Assembly (NCBI GenBank): GCA_038997305.1
Contig: JAWAZZ010000003.1
Span: 1 to 62,972, forward strand
DNA length: 62,972 nucleotides
Source: JAHLMO01 sp038997305
GTDB taxonomy: Archaea > Aenigmatarchaeota > Aenigmatarchaeia > CG10238-14 > SpSt-28
Direction of reading: 5' to 3'
Shown here: piece by piece, positions 15,001 through 27,000 of the stretch
Position numbering within the stretch: position 1 is the first letter of the stretch
How the letters are laid out: the number at the start of each line of letters is the position of its first letter
Program-made: the position numbers and the translations under genes
Notes under the pieces: generated by a model
Seen by the model: only the letters and a program-made list of their open reading frames with translations
Databases searched by the model: none
Told to the model about the DNA's origin: nothing

Positions 15001-18000
15001 GAATCTTTAGGATATTATAACTGTAGCTTTAACACATCTAACGTTCCTGCAGGTTCGTATGATATTAGAGTTAATGCAACAAAACAATATCATGTTAGTA
15101 GTGTTTATACAGAAAGTGATACATTCTTTATAGAAACCAATCCACAACTATTCAATCCAAATGTTGATATTTATCAAGATGGTTGGGGTAAAACTAGAAC
15201 ATTTAGAGTAGATGCTTATGATGAAGATAGAGATGCGCTATATGTTTGTGCATACTATAGACCTGTAAACACAACAGAATGGAAGTTAATAGCTTGTAGA
15301 ACTAAACCGAGTGGAATTGCTTTGGCTACGCTTTCATTTACAAAATCCTTTAGTTGTGATGATCTATTTGGTAACGACACATACTTATACGAATTCTTTT
15401 TCAATGTTACAGATGATGATGGAAATACTGCAAATAGTGAAATAAGAAATTTTGTTTTAGAAAAAGATGATATTTCTATTTCTATAGCAGAAGGAAGCAA
15501 TGCAATTTATAATAGAAGCGATATATACAAAATACCTTTAACAATATACATAAGAGATTTAGATGCTAATTCACATGCAAACAGACAAGTTAACGCAACA
15601 TTATATGTAACTACAATTCCTGGTTCGACAAGCTATGTTATTGATAATACGTATTTAAATAGATTTCCAACATTAGGAAATATTACTTTCTACTTCCCAA
15701 ACCTACCTAAATGTACATATGAAGTTGGTCCACAAAAATGGTATGTAAGTGTTAACTCCAGTTGCTATAAACCTGCAAACTCTCCAATAGGTCAAGTATA
15801 TGTAACTACAAATCCGCTTAACGTTAGTCTATTAAGACCAAAAGGCGAAATATATCCTCAGCTAAGCAATATACCTACAGTTATTAATGTCAGAGATGAT
15901 TGCAAATTTGTTAGCGGAGCTACTTTAAGTGTAGAAGCGATAGATATAGAATCTAACAAATATTCTTGTAGTTCAATAGTTGATTATAATAATGGAACAT
16001 ACAGCTGCTATTTCTCTGGTTTAACTACGCTAGGAAATTATACAATAGCAATAAAGGCAGATAAAAACTACTATCCACAATCTCCAGAATATTACTTTCC
16101 AAATTCATTCTTTATAGTTTCTAAACCTACTGTATATAGCCATCAAGCTTATGCATCCAAAACATATTCCTCTACAGGAGGTTGGGGAGATACTTGGTTC
16201 TTCGAAATAGAAACATACGATGAAGATCAAAACTTCTATAATTTTGAAGTTCTTAATGTTAGTCTCTACATAGATTTTGGAAATGGTTACAAGTACTATG
16301 GTTCTCAAATTTGTAGTGCTCCAGATTGTTCTAGTCTAAAGAAGTTTACCTTTACAACAACTTTTGATTGTTCGAAAATAGGAAATGCTAATTATAAATT
16401 CGTTTTGACTGATGTGTTTAATAATACTGTAGAGGTTACAGGAACTATAACTATTAGACAAGATAGTATACAAATAACTCCAATAATATATCCTTCTTCT
16501 GTTGAAAGGGAAGGAAGTACTTCATATTTGTTCAGAAGTATTGTAGAGGATTTAGATAGGGGAAATCTTGTCGATAATATGAATGCGACTATAATGATAA
16601 CAAGAAACTATAATAACTTTGATTATATAGTTCCATTAAAATCGATAAATGGATATTTGGATTACTATTTAGATCCAGATTGCAGCTTTTTAGCTGGCAC
16701 TCAATATTTCAAGTTAGTTTCTAATGACACTTGTTATGAATATTTTGAAACTTCGCCAATAAATTTCGATGTAATAGGAAGCTTAAAGAACTATATTGTA
16801 TATCCATCACAAAATTCAAATATATTGATAGAATTTGGAAAAATACAAAACATTACTATAAACGTAAAGGATGAATGCGGAGTAAATCAGGAAAATGTAA
16901 ATATAATTACAGAAGCAATATGGCCAAATAGCTTTATTGAAAATATACCCACTTATGAAATTGGAAATGGTTACTATAACGCAACATGGAATTTAACATA
17001 TAAGATTGGTGGATATTATTCCTTTAGGATTACTTCTTCCAAACAATTCTATTTATCTAACACATCTTTGTTTAGCAATTGGTATTATCTTAACAACACT
17101 CCTCCAGAAATTTTAGATATATATGTAACTCCATCATCAGGTCCTTGGGGAGGAGTATATAGCTTTATAGCAAATATTTCTGATTTACAAAGAGATAATG
17201 TAGTATGCAAATTATATGTCTATACTGGAAAAGGATATTGGATATACAAAGGTCAACAAATAATACCAAATGGTAACGGAATATGCAATATTAATGTTAA
17301 CGATTTCGATTGCTTAGATATTAATACTTCTTTTCCAATAAGATTTAAGTTTGAACTAAATGATGGAACAAATATAATAAATACCAGCGAAATTTATGCC
17401 CCAAGCTTAACAAAGAATTATGCTACAGTTTACTTAGTTACTGGAAACAACAGCTTTGTAAATAGGGCTTACTCTAACTCTACTTTATTATCTTTAAGAA
17501 TATACGATTCAGTAAGAAACGTTTTTGTTACTCAAGGAGTTAATGGATTTGTAAGAGTAACAAAAGATGGAAGTAATTATGGAGAGTTCATATATAATCA
17601 AACAAATTCTAGCGGATATCTAAACATATATTTTGACCCTAGCGGAGATTATGAAGTTGGATTGCAAAAATGGTATGGAGGAGTAATTAACGATAATTGT
17701 TATTTTGATACAAACAGCTCAGAATATTACTTAACTGTTCTTGGAGAAATAAATGTTAACACATTCGAAATAGATAAACAAAACTATCCATATTATCTTA
17801 AGCCAATCGAAAATGTTACAATAGTTTTAACTTTAGTTGACGATAGATATTCTTATGTAAGTGGAGCTAACGTAAGTATAAAACTGATAAACGAAAATGG
17901 AAATGCATATGATTGTAAAGTAATAGAAATTGGTTCTGGAACATATAGATGTACTATAAACACTTCCTTACTTTCTGCCAGATGGTACAATGTTTCTATT

Positions 18001-21000
18001 TACGCAACCAAAGATTATCATATTCCATTAGCAGCTAATTATTCTAATGTTTTCTTTGTAGAAACTAAACCAAAAGTTTATAATGTTAGTGTAATAAGCG
18101 AACAAAATTCCTCTATTGGTGGTTGGGGAGAAAATTGGAGATTTATAGTTAATTTTGAAGATGAAGATTTGGATACAAATGAAATTCATTTATTAATAAA
18201 ACCAGAAAACTCTCAAACTTGGTATGACGTTAATTATACAACAATTTCCGGAAAGAACTATAGTATTATAGAATTAGCTTATAAAGATCCTGGATTATTA
18301 CAAAGTTATTTAGGAAAATGGCAAGCACAATTCTATTCTCAAGATTCTAGAGGATATATAGAGTATAGCGAAATAGTCAATTTCACTGTAGAAAAAGATG
18401 ATGTTAGAATAGAGTTAGCATTAGGTAATAATTCAACTGTTTGGAGAAATTCTACACAAGCAGTAACACTAAAAGTAAGAATATACGATTTAGACCAAAA
18501 AACATACATATCTTCACCTACAGCAAAAGTTTACTTCTTTGTAACAAAGGATGGAAATACTTTTGATAGTGGAAAAATTTCATATACAGATGATTCTGGA
18601 TATGCACTAATAGATTTCGATCCAGATTGTAACTATAAGACTGGAAGACAAATATGGGTAGCAAGAATTATTGATGATAACTACTATAAACCTGCAAACT
18701 CCTCCAACTTTACTGTAAACATTTATTCTACATTAATACCAAATATAAGCTATCCAGATGGGCATGCGTTCTTAGTTGGAGAATTAATACCTATAAACAT
18801 AACTTTGACAGACGAATGTGAATTTGTGAATAATGCAAGCATGAGTATAACAATAAGGTTTTTAGCCACTACATATACTTGCTCTCCAGTTAATAATATC
18901 GATAATGGAATTTATAATTGCATTTGGGATTCTAGCGGAAAAGCATATGGTTCATATTCAATAACAGCAACTGCCTCTAAAGCATATTATGCATCTAACT
19001 CGACAACAAAATCTCCTGCATTCTATTTAGCATCTCAACCACAACTAGCTAATCCTAGCATAGATAAATATTTCGGAGGTTGGGGAGAAACATATAAATT
19101 CAGAGTTGAATTAACAGATTTGGATAGAAATTTGAATAATGTAAGCTTATGGAAGAGTTATGATAATCAAACATGGATATATGTAGCTAGCAAATCTGTT
19201 ACACCTACATACACAAACTATCCAGTAACTTTTGATGTATCTTTTGATTGTAACGATTATCTAAATGGTCCAAAGGTTTACTTTAAATTCACATCTAGAG
19301 ATCAGTTTGGATATTATGCAGAAAGCTCGATAGTTAACGTAACTTTTGAACAAAATGACGTTTCAATATCCATTCTAACATATAATTCGAGCGTAAGAAG
19401 ATTTGGAAACAATTACTCATACTTCTTATTGCAAGTTTATGATGCTGATAGAAAAGTTTATCCAAATAGCACACAAGTTAGTTTATTCGTTACTGAGAAT
19501 GGAAACTTATATTCTGTAACTTTAACTAATACAACTTTCATAGGAAATGTTAGCTTCTACTACGATCCAACATGTAATTCATTGGTAGGAACTCAGAAAT
19601 GGTATGCAAGAATTACAGATGTTTGTTATAAAAACATTAATACAACAGAGAGACCTTTAACTGTAATAGGTCAGATATATGTTAATATACTATCTCCAAC
19701 ATTAAATCAAAAACTTTATAGGAACTTTACATACTACTTTAATTCTAGCACAAAAGATGAATGTAATATAATAGTAAATGATGCAAACGTTAGTTGGTAT
19801 TTTGGAAATAGTAGAATTGGTAATCAATATAACATAACTTATACAATTCCAAACAATTACAAATTAGGTCTAGAAAATGTGAAAGCAAACGCGACAAGAA
19901 CGTATTACGATATGAATGAGAACATTACTCAAATTTATGTTTATGGATTTGCAGACTTAAGAGAAATTTATCCAATAAACTTTAGTGAAATACTAGCAGG
20001 AATGCCTACTGAAATTGCTTGTAGAGTTGTTGATAGAAACCTAAATGTTCCAATAGAAGGATATACTGTATATTTCTACAAAAACAACACTTTATTAGGA
20101 AGTGCACTAACCAATTCTAGTGGATATGCAAGCATAATATGGAGTACTAGCTCAGAATTAGCTGGATATTATGAAATTAAATGCAATATTAGTAGCGATA
20201 ATATTAAATATTACGATCCATACATCAATGAAATTTCGTCTATAATAAGAATGAGAAGACCATTAATAATAAATGAAATTTCTGTTAATCCTCAAGAGAT
20301 TTATAGAAATGACACCTTTACACCAAATACAGCAACAATAAGAGTTAGAGTGTATGATTCAATAGTTTCTGCAACAAGTAATGCAATAGTTCACTTCTAT
20401 AATGAAACTCATTATATTGGAAATTGTACTCCAGATAATCTTGGATATTGTTCTATAACATATAACATACCTGATAACTTAGATGTAGGTCCAAAACCAA
20501 TATACATAAACGCAACACCAACTATTATAGGAAGAGAGAATTCAGCTACTAATATTACGTATGTAATAGCAAAGGGTAAATTATACATAAGGATTGAGCA
20601 ACCAATTAATGGAAGTATATTTGCAAAATCCTCTAGTGTAAACGTAAGAGTTTTTGCTACGAGCGAAAATAGAGAAGATATACCAAACAAATATCCAACT
20701 TCTAAAGTCGAAATTACAAATTCTAGCAGCATTTTAGGTTATGCAAATCCAAGCGGAGAGGCAAACATTTATTCTGGAACTATAACATTATTAGATCAAA
20801 AGCCAGGATGGCTTAACTTAACTGCAAGACTATCCATAAATTATTACGATAAAGCTGAGGATAGTATTTTAATATTAGTTACTGGTTTGGCTGGAGTAGA
20901 GTTCGTTACTCCAAAGGATAATCAAGAAATTACATATCCAACTATAATATATCCAACATGTTTAGTTAAAGATTTAGATAGTAATAGTGGAATTGAAAAT

Positions 21001-24000
21001 TATCCTGTAGAGTTCTATTATAGAACTGAAAATTCAGATTGGTATTTTGTATCTACTCAGATAACTAATTCTAGTGGATATGCAAATATAACATTTATTC
21101 CACCAACAAAAGGAATCTTCTATTTCAGATGTGTAATTTATAACAATCAAACATTAGTTTACTCTGCAATAAATAATGAAAGCATTGTAAAAGTAATTTT
21201 CAAAGACTTAACTCCACCAACAATATTACAAACATCTATAAATCCAACATATGATATAGAAGCTAACAAAGATTATGTAAACATTACTGCATTAGTAGTA
21301 GATAATATAGGAATTAGCGAAGTTTGGACTAACATAACATTGCCAAATGGAAGTAGTGTAAGAGTTAATATGAACTTGATTTCTGGAAATTTAACATATG
21401 GTTATTATTCAGCAACTTACATTCCTCCAATAGGTGGAGAATATAATGTAACTATATTTGCAAAAGATTTGCCACCAGAAGCAAATGTTAATTCAAGCTT
21501 TGCAGGAAGTTTCTTTGTATTTGGAAAAACTTATTTAGATTTAACAGTTAAGCCAACAGAAGTAGTAGCAAGTGGAATCACAATTTACGAAGGTTATCCG
21601 TTTAACATAAATATAACTATTAATAATCTTGGACCAACAACAGCATATGAATTAAATGTTTCTATATATGATGATTCTAGTAATAGAATTGAATATTCAA
21701 CAAACTCTATTTCACTCGATAAATTACTAAGATATGTAAATGTTACAAACTTAATATTATCAAGAATTAAGGAAGCAACGCCTGCTCAAGCAATTAACAT
21801 ATTCATAAACTTAACATGGAGAAATCCAGATAATACTTACAATTCTACTTTAGCTAGAATATTTGTCTTAGTTGCAGAAAATCCGAAATTAGAGGTTAAG
21901 CCATCATATTATGAAAGTGTTGTAGAGCACGATAGCATTAAAAATATAGGTAGCTTAAATATAACTAATATTGGAAATGTCCCTGTAAGTGAAATAAAAC
22001 TATCGTTAGATTTGAATACTCCATTCTTCATGCGCTGCATAAATTGTACGATAACATTAAATCCATCATACCAAGGTTTCTTAGCAATGGGTCAAAGCTT
22101 TAATTCATCAATTACTGTAAAAATACCTGCTGGCCAAGATCCAGGAAGTTATTGGACTAGAGTGTTAATTTCTTCAAAAGAGGCAGCAACTATATATTCG
22201 ATATTAAACGTTAGCGTTCCAATAAATAATAGTTGGATAATAAATAAGGAAATTAGCGGAATAATACTTGCTCCAATAGGAACTAGAAAAGATATAGATA
22301 AAGTAGAATTTACTAACATAGGAAACGTAAACGTTAGTATTTCAATATTTGTAAGCGGTAATGGAGCAGAACTAATAAGAGTTGAAAACTTTAGTTCGTT
22401 CTCTTTTGTTCTTCCAAAACAAAAATCAAGAAATATTACATTTAGTTACGATATTCCAATAGACAAGCCAGAAGGCTTATATGATGTTAGAGTTGTAATG
22501 AGAAGTTTAGATGGTTCTCCAAACTTAAGAGAGTTTACCTTTATGCTTAATGTTACAGATATTCCTCCAATAATAGAAAACGTTACATTTAGCAAGACAG
22601 ATTTTGAAGTTAATGAAACTATAAACATTAGTGCAAAGGTTTATGATAACATAGCATTAGATAAAGTTTGGATTAATATTAGTTATCCAGATAATACCTC
22701 TGAAATAAAACTTATGAATTATTATAATGGTTTGTTCGTTGCAAACTTATCTTCTTCAAAAGAAGGTAATATATCTGTAAGTATTTGTGCAAACGATACA
22801 AAAGGATTAACCAATTGCTTAGAATATAAAGTAAGGGCATATTCGAAAACATTATTAGATATTATTTCAGAAATTATAACTTTCGAAAATGTTACCTTAG
22901 AAAATTCACAAACTAAGAATGTAAAAGTTAATTTAACTAACTTAGGTTTTGCAAGAGCAAGAAATATAACGATTGTCGATTCCCTAAACGATAGCTTTAT
23001 TATATCTTCAATAAACATTTCTCAATTATTAGCTCAGCAAACTTTAGCATTACAACTCAACATAACAGCACTTAATGGTACTTTCGCAAATAATTATACG
23101 ACAAATGTAACAATATATTGGAGAAATTTAGATGGTAGTATAGCTAACAAAACTTCTGAAATAAAAATAGTTATACTACCAATTCATTCTTTGAAAATAT
23201 TAAACAGAACAGAAATAATAAGAAACGGAGAAGTAAAAGATGTAAATATAACAATAATTGCAAACGGTAACTTAAATGAAACTAACATAACATTTACATG
23301 TATTGAAAATTGTGAAACATTTGGAATTAATATTACAAAATTCATAGACAAAATTGCATTAGGAGAGACTAAAGATATCAATGTTACTGTTAAAGTTCCT
23401 ACAGATTTGCCTACTGGAGAATATTTAGTTAAATTTGTCGCATTTAACGAATTTATATATTCAGAAGGATTTTTGAAAATATTAGTTCCTGTTAACATAT
23501 CTTGGGAGCAAACTCCGAACTATTTAGAATATGAAGTTGTACAAAATGATTACCTAGAAAGCAAAATAACATTAACTAACAAAGGAAATATTAGACTGTT
23601 GCTAAACCTATCTTCAGAAATAATTAATGGAACTAGATTCGCATTTTTCGATAACTTTGAAAATTCATCAAACATAACGTTAAAGATTGGAGAAAGCAAA
23701 GACATTAAAATATTGATTAAAGCACCTGTAGTATATAATTACTCTATTTTTGAAAACAGAATTGTTTCTAAAAACTATACAGCAGAATCTGGATTACAAA
23801 CAAAAGAAACAAGAATAATATTGAAGATTCATCCGTTCTTCGTAAAAATACTAGAACCTACTGAAAATAATCCATTAAAGAATGTAATAAGCGGAGATAC
23901 CATCTATGCAAAAGTCAATGTAAGCTATGGAAACGATATATTAAGCTCTAATGTAAGCTTTAGAGTTTATCTTGCTAACGAAACCTTTAAATATGAAATT

Positions 24001-27000
24001 GAAAACTTTATTGCGCAATTCTTACCAACTGAAAGATATTGGTTAATAACGTTTATTGCTCCAAACCTAACAGAATCGATTGCATACGATTTAATAATAA
24101 ATACAACTTACTTAACCAAGAATATTTCTAAGCTAGCAATAGAACCGAAAGCAATAATTTATAAAGATAATATTCCACCAAGCATTGAAGTATTCATTCC
24201 ACCAAAAGTTAGAGTTAATACGACTACAACAATATTAGTGAACGTTACTGATTTGGGAGGAGTAGAAAATGCTAGCACAATAATAGTTAAACCAGATGGA
24301 AACTTAAGCTATTATAATTTAACATTTGTAAGAAGAATAGGTAGTACATACATATATAAATTAGATTTTAACGAAACCCAACAATTAGGAACTTACGTGA
24401 TTAATGTAATTGCTTACGATAAAAGCGGAAATAAAGCAGAAAAAAGTTCAAAATTCGATGTTAGACCATTAATTTACTTTAGTGGAATTTCTTATGACTT
24501 AGAGAAAGTTGAATTTACCCCACTAAATGTTACTTTTGAACTATATCCATCACAAAGCTTACAATTAGCTTATGCAATAGTGCCAGATGAAGATGGATAT
24601 TATAACGAAACTATTGAAAGTATGTACTACGATATAGTTTATAAATTCTTTAACGAAAGCTTGACAATATATAATGTTGGTTTGTTTGAAGATATTTTCA
24701 ATCCTATAGTATTGGGAATTCCAAGAAGCATTATATTACCAAAAGAAGCTATAAAAGGTTACTATATAGAATCTATATTTAAAGCATCCTCAACGCTAGC
24801 TTTTGATATAAGTAATGTAGATACAAAAACGTATAATATTAACTTACTAGGAATATATCATTGTGCAAATTGGACAAGATATATTGGTTGCAATTCAACT
24901 TGGATAAGATTAAATAGCATAGTAAGTGCTTCAAGTCTAAAGGTTTATGCTATTAATTTATCAGAAATTAGAGGTGCATATATATTAGCTCAGTATGTTT
25001 GTGGAAATAATGTTTGTGAAGATAGATTTGGAGAAAGTAATGCAGTCTGTCCAATAGATTGTCCAATAGCACCTTCTGCTGGAGCACCAGCTGCACCAGG
25101 AATACCTGCAGCACCTCCAATAGGTGGTGCGCCTATTGGTGTTCCAGGTGGAATAGGTGCAGGCGGAGGTGCGCCTACAATAACTTTACCACCATATGAA
25201 GTCTTTACCAAAGAAATTTCTGTAACATTAAAACCAAAAGAACATACAATAGTAAGCATTGATATAGGAAATAATAGAAATAGAGATATTAAAGTTAGAT
25301 TTAAAGCAGAAGGTTTGATTTGGGAGTTTGTACAGTTAGAAGCTAATGAAATAGACATAAAAGCAAGTCAAAGAGGAACAGTAAAAATGAAAGTATTTGC
25401 ACCAGAAGGTAAAATGCCCGGAATATATACTGGAGATTTAGTAGTATACATAGAAAATGAAACATATAGAATCCCCGTAACAATTAAAATAGAATTACCT
25501 CCAGAGCCGTTGCTAGACGTAATAATAAATGTACTAAAGAAAACCATAGAACCAAATGAAACATTAAGAGTCTTTGTAAGAGTTGTTAACATGGGTCAGA
25601 CAGAAAAAGTTGAAGATATTGTATTAACATATGTAATAAAAGATTTAGAAACAGGAAAACTATACAATGTTTATAAAGAAACTGTTGCTGTGGAAACAGT
25701 ATTATCATTTACGAGAGAAATTAAATTACCAGAAGGAATTCTACCTGATAGAAAGTATTTAATAGAAGTTAATGCAAGCTATTGGTATGGAAGAAAGTAT
25801 GCATATGCAGCAGATACATTTGAAGTAATTTCGTTACCATTACCAGTTAAAATATTTAGGTCTATACTCTTAAATCCAATAACATATTTAGTTGCTTTCG
25901 GAATTGCTCCTTCTGCATGGCTGGCTCAAAAAGCATGGACAGCATACAAACTCAAAAAATTGAAAGAGAAAAGATATGCGTTACCAATAGATTTTGATAA
26001 ATTACCAAAACCTGGACCTTATAGTATAGAAGTTGGAAAAATTGCAGAAACTGATGTAAAAGCATATTTCGATACCAGACAACTAATAATGCATACAATA
26101 GCTGCTGGAGGTACGGGTAGCGGAAAGACAGTAAGTGCTATGGTTGTAGCAGAAGAATTATTAAAGAGAAATATACCAGTAATAGTTTTTGATCCAACAG
26201 CACAATGGACTGGATTTATTAAACCAAACAAAGATCCTACAATGCTTCCGTTGTATTCTAAATTCGGATTAAAACCAGAAGATGCTAGAGGATTTAAAAC
26301 AAATATTATTGTAGTTGAAGATCCAGATATGCCATTAGACTTAAAGAAATATATGAATCCTGGAGAAATTACAGTATTTGTTCTTAACAAATTAAAACCA
26401 GAAGAATTAGATAAATTCATAAGAAGAAGTATTGATGCTGTATTTGAAATGAGACCACCAGAATCTAAAGAACTTAAATTATTGTTAGTTTACGATGAAA
26501 TACATAGAACATTACCAAAATATGGAGGTAAGGGTGGATATATAGCATTAGAAAGAGGTGCTAGAGAATTCAGAAAGTGGGGTATTGGATTATTCTTAAT
26601 ATCACAAGTACTTTTAGACTTTAAGGGAGCTATTAGAGCTAATATAGCTACTGAAATTCAATTAAGAACTAAGTATGAAGGTGATATTAATAGAGTTAAA
26701 CAGAAATATGGTAGCGAATACGCAGCCAAAGTTACTAAACTTACAGTAGGTACTGGAATTGTTCAAAACCCAGAATATAATAATGGTAAACCATGGATTG
26801 TATCATTTAGACCTCTATTACACTCTACATTTGCTTTATCAAAAGAAGAATTAGAAACATACATGAAATTAAGGAAAAAACTAGAAGAATTTGAAAAAGA
26901 AGTAGAGGCATTAAAAGCTAAAGGAGTAGACACCTTCGATATTGAAAATGAAATAAAGTTAGCATGGGATAGGTTAAAACAAGGTATGTTCAGAATGGTT

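Noticed and set aside
4200..19950. Regular ~1-kb periodicity as a CRISPR-like or DNA-level tandem repeat
   Set aside because: The units match only at protein level, far longer than CRISPR repeats, and lie inside one open frame.
24990..25358. Antisense open frame opposite the Pro/Ala/Gly linker of the giant gene, and many similar antisense frames across 4100-27000
   Set aside because: They mirror the codon structure of the real gene, lack TATA boxes or signal/domain patterns of their own, and overlap it completely.
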